From Rotaria socialis (lineage: Eukaryota; Rotifera; Eurotatoria; Philodinida; Philodinidae), in contig CAJNYU010003079.1 in the NCBI GenBank assembly GCA_905331475.1, positions 87,828-151,827 on the forward strand: 64,000 nucleotides of DNA, in the 5' to 3' direction. The notes beneath the pieces were generated by a model. That model had not been told where the DNA came from and did not search any database. It worked only from the letters and a program-made list of their open reading frames with translations. Each line of letters starts with the position of its first letter. The first letter of the stretch is position 1. Below, piece after piece: positions 16,401 through 28,478 of this stretch. Position numbers and translations under genes: made by a program.

Positions 16401-19400
16401 TTCATAGGTATTCCACTTTACAATACGCATTCTCCTATTCTTACACATCGAATGGCACATAAAATTCAACACAAGTTCGTATTAAAAATAATTTCTATGT
16501 TGTGCTTGTACTCACGCTTTAGCTTACTTCTTTTAAGTAATACACACGTACACACATGTATAACCATATATATATATATATATTCATATAATCACTCTAT
16601 CATATGATTTAATGTTGTAATTCTTTATATATTTGGTCTAACTGTTTATTTAATTCTAAATATCTTCATTGTTATTGTATTGTTATTCAGTTTTGGTAGT
16701 AATTGTAAATGTAATTCTTTCTAAATGACAACAGCGACCCTATTGTTTTCTTTTTCTTTTCTCTCTATGTTATTCTCAGGTGGAGTAATCTAATCAAATT
16801 ATCAATATGTAATGTGTGTTCACGGCGAATCTTCTTTCTGGGCTCCAAATGCAATATTTGCAAGTAAGATACATGACAACAAAAATGATTCAAATTGTTT
16901 TAGTAAGAAATCGCGTATTCTATAGGATTTGATTCGTTTTTTTTTCGTCCTAGACTTTTTATTAACCACTATCATCATCATCTTTTCCTATTTTCTGCTT
17001 TCCGCGCGCCAGCAAAACGAATGAAACAACTAAAACGAAAATTTCTTTTTTTTTTACATTATTCTTCTAGGTTTCACAGAACCCGTGTATTCAAATTTTC
17101 CTTTTGTGACGTCTGTAAGAGACAGGTGTTTCGAGGAAAAGCATGTCTTCATTGCAAGTAAGACGCTCGAAATGCACCTTGCCGATAAAATCGTGTTTAA
17201 AAAAAAATGCTAAACCGATGCAGCATGACATAGTAGAAAAGCATGATAGTCTCCTTGACTAAGAATGATTGCTATTTTGATTTTTATTGAAAATTTTGTT
17301 GTTTCATATAAATATTTATTTATTTTTAAACCAAGATACAAATGTCACAAAGAATGCGTTCCAAATGCTCCGGCTAATTGTGGTTTTAGTGAAGGAAAAC
17401 TTCGACAAGCTATTGATAATACTGATTTTCAAAATGCTTTTAGTAAATATCTAACTATACATACGAAAAAGTAGTATTCAATGTATCATTTTCACTATAT
17501 CATTTTAGTTAATTCCAGTCCATCATCAAGAAAATATCATTTTACTCGTACGTTATATTGTGAAATATAATTTCACTTTTATGTACGATGATTATTATTC
17601 TAGCGTCTGATAGTGCAAGTCCAACACCGTCGACTCCGATATCAGCTCCAGGTTCACCTGCACCAAATTCATTAATTCCTGGTTATCATTTTAATTCGTC
17701 GATATTAAATGGAAATCCATCGATATCTGTTAGTGAATCTATTTATTGCAGTAAGTTTCGTTTTTTCTACAAAAAATATTACGAGATTGCATGATTCCAA
17801 CAATAATTGTATATTTTAAAAATAAACAAATCAAATTCCTTTACAGTTGCGAGTTTGCATCCACCTGTACTGGAATATTCTATAAAATTGAAAAGAAGTG
17901 TGTGTGAGTAACAAAAATTAATTACATTTTTTGGAAACTTTATGATTTCATATTTTCGTATTATGGTGAATGAATAGTATTATCTGAAGATAACAAAAAA
18001 AAAGAAAATGCACCGTTCATTCTTATTTTTTACCTTTAGCTCAAAATGATCCTGATAGTTGGGTCGTTATAGAGACGAACACGAAAACTGCATCAGGTGG
18101 GTGAAAAAGAATGTATACTAGTATATGTGGTGTCGGAAATAAACCTCTGCATTCTCTTTATGTTGTCTGTCGAAAAAAAAACACTAATATTTGTTTTGTT
18201 CTTTGCTTCCTTCTGTAAAAACTCACCGCGACCTACTAAAAACAAATAATTATTTTTTTAGAAATTACTGAATCTCAATCCGATAGTGATACAAAGTATG
18301 TAAAGTAAACCTATGCATTTTTCTTTTTAATTTTATTGAAGATTTAGTTCAACAATTCAAACTGAATCTGGAACTAATATGACCGAATCGACACAGACAA
18401 CGCACAGTACACTTCCACAGAAATCATCACAAGTAAATCAACTGTGATAATTAATTTATATAAAAATGCGTGTTTAATTTTCTAGAGCGAACCAACACAT
18501 CCGAATCGAGAAGATTTTAAATCAAAACTTTCTATTTCATTCGACGACGATGAAGCCGATCCAGAAAAACGAAATCTTAATGTAAATTGTTCTCTACACG
18601 CTTGTCTTTAAAATGAGCAGATCGCATTTCGGAGAGTGAAAATATTTTTAAAAAAGTTTGAACAAATGACCAAGAAATTACTAGGACTGTAATTTGCTGT
18701 TCCAGCTTATATTGGACTCGCAAGATGACTTTAGCAAACCGAGAGAATTCTTATATTCAAGAATATTGAATTTCCAAAATAAACTAGCATACTTTGCTCT
18801 TAGATATTTTCTACCATTGCCAAGATCATCTTCCGAATTCAATTATAAGTTCAATCGACGGTTTACAAGTTTAAGTACTTTCCACATCGATATGTTTAAA
18901 AGGCTTGACTTTTTTCTTCAATTCATCATAAGATTTTTTTACATGAAACAACCTGTTATATTTTAAGTTAAAACAAAGATTCTCAACCGTTTGTTTTTCT
19001 TCATATTTAGCTTTCAACATCGATACAAGATTGGGTAATTGTGTATAATAATATAAAAATGATTGAAGAAGTACGACGGTCTTCTGGAACATTGATGAAG
19101 TAAAAAAAACAAAATCAACCATAACATAAATTATCTTTTGTTCTAAATAAACTTTCGTTTTCATTAGGGCTCATTGGCATGGAGAGCTTGCTGTAAGAAT
19201 AATAAAGCCTGATCCTAAACTAAGTGAAGTTGAATTTTTAAATCTATTCAGAAATCAAGTAAGATAGATAGTCTCCAGTTTCATCATATGAATTTTCACG
19301 ATTTTTATTTCAAAGGTATTTCGATTACGAAAAGTTCGACATGAACATTTAAATTTATATACTGGTGTTTGTAGTACGTATTCATATGCATTTTTCCAAA

Positions 19401-20779
19401 TTTGATAATCATTTATTTTATTTCGAATCTTTTTCTTGACTAGTTGAAAGTCCTAATTTTGCAATTGCTTCAAAGTAAGTCGACTTTTCTTATTCAGAAT
19501 TTATTTCTCTTCTAATAAAAATAAATAATTTTTAGCTGGATTCGTGGCTCGACTCTATTTGAAATGATTCACATACGTAATGATGTTATTCCACTTAATT
19601 TAGCTGTAAATTATGCTGCACAAATAGCTCAAGCGATGAGTTATTTACATGAAAAATCTATTAATCATATGTCACTAAGAACATCGAATATCTTTATACA
19701 AAACAATCGAATTATTTTAACTGATTATGGTTTAGTACCATTGAGTAAATGTTATCGATACAATGATCAGCCATGTATAATAGCTCCACGTGGTTGGTTG
19801 AGCTATTTAGCACCTGAACTAATACGTAAACTTGATCCACGTAATGAACAAACACTTCTACGGCATACACCTCAAACAGATGTTTATGCATTCGGGTAAA
19901 TTAAAGAACAAAGATATATTTTAGTGAAATAGGACGAACCAATGACATTTGTGCTTTTGTTTTAAAGAACTGTTTGGTATGAACTTCTATTTCGAGAATT
20001 TCCATTTTCAAAACAACCACCAGAATATATTATATGGAGAGCAGGCAATTCTCTCAAACAACCACTGAGTAGTGTTCATATTAGTAAAAATGCTAAAGTA
20101 AGTATTAGTTTACTTTGAATGTTATATTAGTATATGAAATGTGAAAACTAACTTTTAGAACATTTTTAGCTATCTCTGACTATCTATTCATTTTTTAGTA
20201 TCTTCCAATTTGTAAAAAAACTATCTAAAATCTTGCAATAGAAACCAGAGCTGAGCACAGAACAGAACTGCCCTGCTGTCCTGTCCTGTCCTGCCGCCCG
20301 CCAGGACGGACCAGGGTATCAGGACAGGGCAGAAAACTTGTGCTGTGCTCTGCTCTGATAGGAACTATATTCAATTCATTTTAATATTACATACTCTTAT
20401 ATATATATAATCAAATCAAACTAATATATATTTGTGAAAACACGTTGGTTAGCTAAATTTTTCGGGAAAATCACATCTTTGGAAAATGACGAAGTACACT
20501 TGTCCCTCTTTAATTAATAAACAGAAATAGCCACTAATCTGTAACTAATTAGATCTAGAAAAAAAAAAGATAAGCTCTCATGATACTTCAACAGAAATAT
20601 CTTATTCCTTATAGGATATTATCAATCAATGCTGGTCATTTGTAGCAGATGATCGTCCAGACTTCGCGATGCTGTGTAAATCTCTAACAAAAATGCCAGG
20701 TAAACGAGCATTGGTGCGATCTCCATCAACACCACTTCAATATCATGGGAATCAAATATCAAATCATCATTTCAGTTAA
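13478..20779 (+). CDS. KSR: Kinase suppressor of Ras (KSR) scaffold pseudokinase
   Basis: Twenty-six exons joined by splice signals give 1014 aa in frame. Main exons are 13478-13693, 13750-13893, 13964-14105, 14162-14278, 14338-14475, 14526-14634, 14698-14798, 15823-16089, 16243-16347, 16408-16474, 17071-17157 (or 16780-16863), 17336-17442, then small exons from 17509 to 19474, 19536-19895, 19968-20097 and 20615-20779. Order: an N-terminal CA1-like helical region (about 15-185), a Ser/Thr/Pro-rich middle, an atypical Raf/KSR-type C1 zinc finger (about 468-515, H-x12-C-x2-C-x9-C-x2-C-x4-H-x2-C-x7-C), then a kinase-like domain (about 708-990). Family role: scaffold for RAF-MEK-ERK. The VAIK lysine is arginine (HGELAVRII), as in KSR. 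The catalytic loop reads HMSLRTSN, without the HRD aspartate; DFG is DYG. WLSYLAPEL and DVYAFGTVWYEL are strongly KSR/RAF-like. Some donor choices (17903, 18342) have equivalent alternatives. Confidence 0.9.
16780..16863 (+). CDS. KSR: Alternative exon A for the first half of the KSR C1 domain
   Basis: This 84-nt segment sits between a CTCAG acceptor and a GTAAGA donor in what would otherwise be intron. Entered with the phase left by exon 16408-16474 it reads KWSNLIKLSI then CNVC, a 10-residue loop and CNIC, ending in the same AA|GTAAGA phase as exon 17071-17157. It therefore supplies the same two zinc-binding CxxC pairs as the downstream exon and joins in frame to 17336-17442. Its CNVC and following residues look at least as KSR-like as the other version. 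Probably mutually exclusive with the downstream exon; inclusion of both would also stay in frame. Confidence 0.75.
17071..17157 (+). CDS. KSR: Alternative exon B for the first half of the KSR C1 domain
   Basis: This 87-nt exon reads FHRTRVFKFSF, CDVC, a 9-residue loop and CLHC. With the following exon it completes the canonical Raf-type spacing (H-x12-C-x2-C-x9-C-x2-C-x4-H-x2-C-x7-C). It shares both splice phases with exon A at 16780-16863, from which it is separated by 207 nt. Confidence 0.85.
20246..20357. mobile_element. 112-bp hAT-like MITE inside a KSR intron
   Basis: This is a GC-rich island in very AT-rich sequence. The terminal inverted repeats at 20246-20275 and 20325-20357 begin CAGAGCTGAGCACAG and end GTGCTCTGCTCTG, and the interior repeats CTGTC/CTG units and folds on itself. 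The flanks ATAGAAAC (20238-20245) and ATAGGAAC (20358-20365) are an 8-bp direct repeat with one mismatch, at the exact element boundaries. A CAG-starting TIR plus an 8-bp duplication is the hAT signature. It is too short to code for a transposase. It lies in the intron between exons 19968-20097 and 20615-20779. Confidence 0.7.
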
Positions 20780-21562
20780 TTTTATCTCAATATGTTTTGT
20801 GCGATATTCATTTGCATTCCTCTTCATGCTAAATAGGGATTTACAACGAGCATATGATCTGTTGTTTCTATCTTTCTTTCTCTTTCTCTCTCTCTCTCTC
20901 TCTTTTTTTTTACTGTTATTGTATTGTACAAAAGAAATATTCTGAAAACGAAGACAATATTTAATCGTGTGCAATAAGAATTTTAATTATAGAAAGAAAA
21001 AGAATATTTTAGTTTTATCAAGCTGATAAATATTGTTATTTTTATTTTCGGTCCCTGTTGTGAAAACAAGTGACATTCTCTGTTTGTTTTTCCTTATAGT
21101 CGTATCCATGCATGTAGTAGTGTTAATATTAAGAAAACAAAAGAAGCAATGAGCAATAAAATAAAACATCAACCAATATTTTAGAAAAGAAAAAAAACAG
21201 TGTTGGTTTTTATACGTGAGATTATTCATCGAGCATCCCAGTCATCCTTTTCCCTATTCCCGTTCTTTTTTCTCTCAAACAATTGTAATCTGATTCAAAT
21301 ATATTTTTATGAGTACAACTCATATTCATTTTGGTCCTTGTAAAAAGATACCAATTAGACAATGTTTTCATCTTTCTTTTTGTATTCCTATTTGTCTTTT
21401 TCTTGCTCGTTTATATCAATAATAGAACATCGATTTAATCATTAATATTATATTATATATTTAACTGAAGCATGCAGGCATAGCGCATAGACAGCAATGA
21501 TTCAAAAATTTAGAAGTTTAGATTTAATTATTGTTCGATTATCAATGTCTTAATGAAGAGAA
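20780..21562. other. Convergent 3' region between KSR and PIP5K
   Basis: 3' untranslated and intergenic sequence. It includes a (CT)n tract at about 20884-20903 followed by a T-run. Open frames in both directions are low-complexity and show no domain. Confidence 0.6.
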
Positions 21563-24500
21563 CTAAGAAAATGCATTCATTGACATAGGATGTGTGCAAA
21601 GTTCATCTTCAGCTGGACGAAAAACACGTTCAAATACAAATTTTTTGAATCTATCAGCATAAAAATCAGTTTCTACAATCGAACGATCATCAACAACATC
21701 CGGATTTTCAACCGTTTGATATTGTCGTTGCATTACTTTACATATATCAAATCTATATCGATTGAAAAATATTCAAAGTTGAAATTAAGGAAACAACTGT
21801 AAGTTAACTTACGTTTGTAATATATCAATAATACCGAAAAACAGAAGAACCCATTCACCTTTTTCATTTATTGCAGGAATACCTCTAGAATAGATGATAA
21901 AGTAAATATAATTTTTCCTTTAAGAAAAACACTAGCTTGTTTAAAGTGTACATAGCAAAGTAGTGCTAATAAGTTAATAATCACACATGTAACACTATAA
22001 TATGACGAACCGAAATGTTGTTTTTTAATCAAGTGAAACTCCAGCTAGCATATTACCATATACTTACAGTGCAAAACCTAATATAGGAGTACGTTAAAGT
22101 GTTAAAAATAGATATATTTGGTCATAGAAATATCAAATGGAAGTTCTATAGAAAATTTGGACAACCAAAACAGATTCTTCATTATATGAAATAACGGTAG
22201 CATTCTTGTAGAAGTTCTGCATATAAATCAATATATTGATTCAGTGCAAAGACGATCAAGATCATATATCGGTCACTCAAGTTTTCGTAAACTTTTAATT
22301 AATATCTATGAACTGTATATTCTCCATTCTTCTCAAATTCAATGTGAAAATAGAATTATCTGATGAAAATAAAACAAGTTTCTTTTTGTAAATTAGTAAA
22401 TGAAATAATTGACGAGGAGATGAGTGGTCCATATCTACTGATAAAGATACCATGGCTACTATGGCAGTTGTATCATAGATATAAGTAGTTTTCCGATTCT
22501 TTTTTTCCCATCATATCTGTATTAGATACTATTGAGCATTATCACTACTGTTGACAGAGATGAACTCATCGTATACTTGCAAAAGTAGTTAATGCACTAA
22601 AGATCTGCGAAAATCAACACTTAAGAGATAAATCTTTTTTTGTGTACTCAAAAAGTGAGTACACTACTAAAATTGGTCAGTGTGTCAGGCCGTCCGTTTA
22701 TTCGGTAACTCTTCACAATTACATTCGATTGAGCTGAAATTTTGTGCGCAGTTCAATCTCATCAATATCTAGGTCGAGTTCAAAGATGAGAAGGATCCGT
22801 CAAGAAATGGCTGAGTTATCGAAAAATTGTCATTTTTGATCAGGCCATCCCTGAGGGGGAGTACAGGGATTTTTTAAAAGAAACATTTTTTTTCTCAGAA
22901 GTATCCACAACATATATAAATCGACTGAGTTTTTAACGCTGATTCTGAATCTGGTGTTAGTTTTGAACTAAATCGTAGCTTTCTAACGAAACATCGCCTG
23001 AAAAACGTCTCAAAATACACAAAAACTGCATCCAGAAATCAAATTGCCCAGTTTCTCATGATCATTTTGGTGTTCAGATATTCTAGAATGACTCATATGT
23101 CCCATGCACTTTTTGCAGTACACATAACTCTCGGGTGAAATCCGAAGTTTCCACATTTATTTATTGATACGTTCTGGTTTCAAGATTCTACATTGACGCT
23201 CACTTTAAATTCACTCATTCTCAAATAAAGAAATTTGGAGTCGAAACACAAGTTTAGCTGAATTTTTCAAACAAACATTTGACTCATTTAAACTTACCCA
23301 ATTTTTTTAGCATTTTCAGCATCAAATGTTGACATTTCTTTATGGCCCACACCTAATGTTTCCATTGGATTTTTAAATTTTAATGGCGTTTTCGATTTTT
23401 CTTCATCGAGTTGATCCACTTGTTGTGCCATGCCAACTAGAAATGCATCACGAGCATTACTGATTAAAGATTCGAGCGTACCAATACGGGTTGGCTTCAC
23501 TTGATTATCCATATTATGAACAGCTATTTAATTAAGAATAACTAATGAAAAGCTAAGAAAATTTTTTATCTATAAATATATTACTTAGCAGTAATGAATA
23601 ATCCATAACATTCAGTTTTTGTAAAAATTCTACGTCGCGCGTAATAACATCTTTTAAAAGATAATAAACACTTTTTGGTAATGTCAAGCCCTCAGGATGT
23701 ATATCACGAAAATCATTATCTTTAAATGTTGCCGATGTCTTTTGTTTTTCTGTAGCACTTGCATCACGTTTATAGGATGAACCTTTTAAATCATATTTTT
23801 CGTGAATTACAATATTCGTTGGAATAAAATTTGAAAATATGGCAAACCGTAATGTAAATGAATCCACTGTTATACCTTTCTGTTGCGATAGATAAGGTAT
23901 ATAACCAAAACAACCAAATAATTTTGCGATAAATGTTGCTGGAGTACTGGTTACATATTGACAATATTCATTTAAAAATTTTTGTTGAATAAATTTTGCA
24001 TCATAATCACGAACTGTTTTAATAAGAAATAATGCATCTGATGTTAAATAGAGAAGTGAACCTGAACTCGATGGATTTACTATTTCTCTAAGTTCACCTT
24101 GACATATATGTGACCGTAATGTTGTTGGTTGAATATCATAAATGTTCATTAGCTTATAAAATAAATCAATTCCATATGCTTCAATATCAAAATCTGGCAA
24201 ATTATGCGATGGTGTCAGTATGCTACCACATGTTGGAAATTTGACTCGTTGAGTATATTCATTTAATGTCTTAGACCGATCAAGTTGATCATCAAGAAAA
24301 TAACCAATGCCTAGTAGCGAAAACTTTAGTTAGAACAAAGCAAGGTTGAAATTAATACGCCAAATTTAACTAGAGTATTATTGAAACAAGCAGCCATGCT
24401 CCGATAAAAAAAAACTTACGCACCAATTTGAAGTGCCTGCCGAATATGTTCACTTTTTAAAACACCAGATGTAATCAACTTTTGTAAAAGTTTTTGTTTA

Positions 24501-24604
24501 GCAAGTGTTCCTGTTGTATCTGTCATCGATGAAATATGTTCATGAACCGTTGACACTAGTTCATGCTTTTTGTCTTTAACATAATGTAAAAATTTTTCAG
24601 CCAT
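21563..24604 (-). CDS. PIP5K: Phosphatidylinositol 4-phosphate 5-kinase, type I-like
   Basis: Five exons on the minus strand give 464 aa in frame: 24604-24424, 24310-23585, 23523-23298, 21884-21813 and 21752-21563. The product would phosphorylate PtdIns4P to PtdIns(4,5)P2 at membranes. Visible family features in order: LQIGIGYFLDD near residue 57, TPSHNLPDFDIEAY, a glycine/serine loop SSSGSLLYLTSD, the ATP-binding lysine in LIKTV (about 158), YDLKGSSYKR, TFKDNDF, HPEGL, the catalytic MDYSLLL (about 296-302), then GIIDIL holding the DFG-equivalent Asp, and a C-terminal FYADRFKKFVFERVF where the activation segment normally ends. Length and QIGIG entry fit type I better than type II enzymes, though I cannot settle subtype. 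The third intron is 1.4 kb and carries repeat-like sequence. The first exon donor is read as G|GTGCGT because only that phase continues the frame. Head to head with the CCDC177-like gene. Confidence 0.9.
22642..23260. repeat. Repeat-like sequence with a 9-bp hairpin in a PIP5K intron
   Basis: A perfect 9-bp inverted repeat (GTGTACTCA at 22642-22650, TGAGTACAC at 22656-22664) opens a block of about 600 bp that is less AT-rich than the surrounding intron and has no open frame. It looks like a dispersed non-coding repeat inserted in the intron 21885-23297. No terminal repeats or target duplications could be identified. Confidence 0.3.
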
Positions 24605-25239
24605 TTAATGTCGTTGACAATGAGTAGAGATAATGTTTCTGTCTAGAATATATATGACTTAAGTGTTTAGAATGGAATTTCGTTTTATTTTTCTCTAGAA
24701 TAATATTCAACAAGGCCTTCTGCCATCGTTCATATTATGTTTTTTTTTCGGTGATTCGCATAGAGTATGATTATTTAAAAATAATCACCAACGACGAGAA
24801 ATAGGTAGTTATGTGCATCTTGTTCTTTTATTACTGCATCAATGTTCAATACGAATCAGAGGATCGCATTTATTTGCATATGAAAGAAGAATACAGTGAC
24901 ATTGAAATTTCAAGTTCTTGTGTTTTTTGATAACGTCACATAGAACAGAAGAAATAGATCACATTCAGCGTATTTATCTGTGTCAGGGAGTTACGGAGTG
25001 ATAAAATGCACATATTCTGCGCATTATAACTTCGTATTGCTATCGCAGCCAAAGCTGTGTGTTTCAATCATACTGTGTTCTTGATTTATTTTTATTTTCT
25101 TTATTGTACAAAAAATGCAATTCTCAGTAAATAGAAAGAGAACACATTGTTCGTGGAGGCATCGCTTAGTCAACGAACAACGTCATGGCTGCTATTGCTT
25201 GAGAAGAAAACGACAAATCAAAGCAAAAGTAACTAAGAG
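24605..25239. promoter_or_regulatory. Shared upstream region of PIP5K (-) and CCDC177-like (+)
   Basis: 635 bp lie between two start codons pointing outward. No coding sequence is visible; presumed bidirectional promoter and 5' UTRs. Confidence 0.5.
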
Positions 25240-27494
25240 ATGAGCGGTGGTGATGCTACTCGATTTTTTGATACGTCTGGTTGCTTAAATTTAACACGGC
25301 CAACAACCGGTACATCAACTCTACCATTAAATCAACGTCGAAATGAACGTAAACGACCAATTAGCAGTTCGTTACAAATACGAGGTCAATTAAAGATTGA
25401 TTTATATAATTTTGATCATATCGATTTTATTGATTCAAAATATGTGCTGACAAGTCCTCGTTCGCTTGAAGCTTGTGCTCGTCTTAATATTAAGGTATAC
25501 AAAAATAAAATAAATCTATCCTATCTACGGTACGAAATGTGAATTGTTTTTACGGATTTAGCCTGTAACATTACTTCCAAAACGATTAGCTGATGTACAA
25601 GATGATATTGGCTCGGAAAAAGTACGACTTTCAACATTGGCAGATGTACGAGATAAAATGGATGTAGATCGATTAGGTTTTTAAAATAAATTTGATTAGA
25701 AATTTAATTAATGATTAAACGTGAATATTTGTTCTAGGAAATCTACAACGTTGCCGAGAAGAACGTGAGAAAATTATTCGAGAGGAAGCGCTTGCTAATC
25801 CATCATCAACAAAAGTGATTGAACCTCGTAAGATTTATTTTATTTCCACGGTGAAAAATCCATGCTTTGTTTTCTTTCATAAGAGCCCTCTACTGTTCAT
25901 GACCGTTCACTACCTCAAAGGTACACATAATTAAAGAATTTCATTTCCTTCCTAAACTTTTATATATATATACGTATATGTATAGAACTTTTTTTGACAC
26001 AAAATTTAATCCATCCAACTCTCTTCTACATGGCCTTGATCAACCAACTACAATCAGCAGTGTTCCAGTTCGTTCTCAATCAGCAACAGGTGTCAAGTTT
26101 TCTGAATACGACACAAATACTCATCTTCCACCCAGACCAACATCTTCAAATCGTACAACAGTAGCAAATTCAATTCTTAAATCAGCAAGTTCTCAATGGC
26201 CACCAACATCATTATATGATGATGCTAATAATCGCGATGATTCATATGAGCAACGAGCATCTTCTTCAGCTCATTTACATGACGACGTTCAACGGCTGGT
26301 TAGTTAATTATACTTGAAAGAAAATTTTCAAAATCTAAAGCTTTATTTTAGAGCAAAAATCTTCGACGTATGAGTACATCAGATAGTATACCAAAACAAA
26401 ATAAAAATGAACGATATGTGTAAGAAACAGATTCTTATTTTGCTTTTCGTAAATATGATATCGAAATTTATATTTTGTTAGATCTGGTCTTGAAAATGTG
26501 AAACAAATGATAGAACGACGTGTAGCTCATTCAAATGCAGCAAATGATCCAGATGCTGCAGGATTTGAAAGGAAACAATATGAAGTATTACTTGGACAGT
26601 ATGTACCTATCAGTGAAGTGTTTTAAAGTCGCTAGAAACGATTTTGTGCATTAGTAAATAAAATATCTTAGAGATCTATTGAAAAGAAGCGAAAAATTGT
26701 AACGTTTGGATGAAAATATCATCCATTCGACCTTTTACGCTCTGAGTACCCCTGGAATTTGATTATGTATGAAGACAAAAAAGTTTTTGTATAATGCCAT
26801 TTTTTTCTCTTCTTTTTAAGCTATGATCATGAATTAAAAATTCAAAAAGCACGAGAAAATGCACTTCGAAGTGAAAAAGAAAGAGAACTAGAACGTCAAG
26901 AAACATTATTACATGATTTTCTGGTCAGTTAAATTTAATATAATACGTGACATTTTCTTAACATGTTAATTTCTATCTATGCAGGTTCAAACAAAAGCTG
27001 ACGAACGACGAGAAAATGAAACTCGTCGTAAAATTAATAAACTGCATCATACACGACAATTCTACGGAACATTACAACAGAAAAATCATGAAGAGTATGC
27101 CAAAAAAGAAACTACTTAGTTTTTCTTTATTCGTTCTTTATTTAAAATAGACAACTCACGGATTTACAAAGACAACGTTTAGAATTACTACACAAAATAC
27201 AAAGCAAAGATCGACGTACAAAACATTTTATTAAAGATAAAGAAGAGACGACAAATTTAGTATGAAGTTTTCTTGCTTTCTATCGAAGTTTTATTTTCAT
27301 CATTTGTTTTTTCATTTTAACAATAGTCTCGATCATTGGCAAAATCTTCACAAGATCTTCGGGACTATTTAAGAGAAACAAATCAAAGTTTTGATGTTAT
27401 GGCTAAAAAAGCTGAACTAACAAATAGTGTTTTAGACAAGAAAACAACGAAACCACTCAATCGAAATCATTTCAAATCATCACTTCGAACATAG
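25240..27494 (+). CDS. CCDC177: CCDC177-like coiled-coil protein
   Basis: Eleven exons give 494 aa in frame: 25240-25494, 25562-25676, 25738-25827, 25884-25920, 25986-26298, 26352-26419, 26482-26598, 26821-26924, 26985-27094, 27152-27259 and 27327-27494. The N-terminal block (about 50-90) reads LKIDLYNFDHIDF, SKYVLTSPRSLEACARLNI and KPVTLLPKRLADVQ, the signature that marks CCDC177-type proteins (tyrosine/valine, then TSPRSLEACAR). It is followed by NLQRCREEREKIIREEA, a disordered Ser/Pro-rich middle (about 160-270), and a long charged helical region from about 300 to 470 rich in E, K, R and Q, predicted coiled coil. The biochemical role of the family is unknown to me. The acceptor of exon 4 could be 25884 or 25886 with no frame change. 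No catalytic motif is seen. Confidence 0.75.
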
Positions 27495-28478
27495 AAACGT
27501 TTTTGTTTGTTTTCTTTTGAGAGTTTTTTCCACGCACGAAACAGTACCCATAACAAAAAATAAAAGTGATCTTCTTTTTCTATCTGTTTTGCTAAAATTA
27601 AATTTTTTCTCTCTATCTTTTTTTGTTTTTGGTAGCAGCAACCTATGCTCTAAACCGATTTCTTACAGCTAGTATGTCAATGTGTGTTTTCTTTTAACTC
27701 GTTGCATTTCTTCTTTGTTTGTTTTTTTCATATTGTACGTAGTTCATTCGTGTGCTTCTCATGAAAAGTGTTGTAGTAAATATAAATTTACACATATTTG
27801 CAGCCGTATCAGGAACATAATCATGGTTGCTAAGTTTTTGTTTTAGTCGACTTGCGTTTTTTATTATCAGTTTTTTTGTAACAAAATTCAACTCTAAAGG
27901 AAAACCATACATGTGAATTTTTCACTTGAAACTGAGTTCACGTAAATGCACCAATTAGATGTCCTAAAGTCGTACAAGAATATTTACTTAATCATTAAGC
28001 ACTGTCGGTTAAAGTCTTTGTTGAACAATGTTGCATCATTTGCTGCCATTGTCTGACAAGTGTAATAAATACTAATACAAATGATATTAGAATGCTTCTG
28101 GCATCATCGATATGATTACAGAACATTCCTGATAATTATATCGCTCAAGATACTTTTGGCTGATTACACAATGATGTTATTTCATTGAAATGAAATGAAA
28201 AGATGATTTTTCTCACAGAAATCTTTTAAAATCAATTGACACTAGTCAACTAATAAATCCTAAGATCATTCAATATATATATTATATATATATGTATGCT
28301 TCATTTTGGTATACCTGACATCTATGCCGATTATAAAAAGCAGTCAAAAACTAGCCAATCATTTTTGATTGAATTATAGAATAGAATTGATGTCTCCCAT
28401 CCCATCCCATCCATGTTTCCTTTCAAAGATACAATTCAGAGAAGCTAACATTGACTGACGTATTCTAAATAAAGATAA
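27495..28478. other. Intergenic, no gene seen
   Basis: This holds the 3' UTR of the CCDC177-like gene and about 800 bp of AT-rich sequence with a TA-rich palindrome near 28275-28292. No convincing exon on either strand. Confidence 0.55.
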
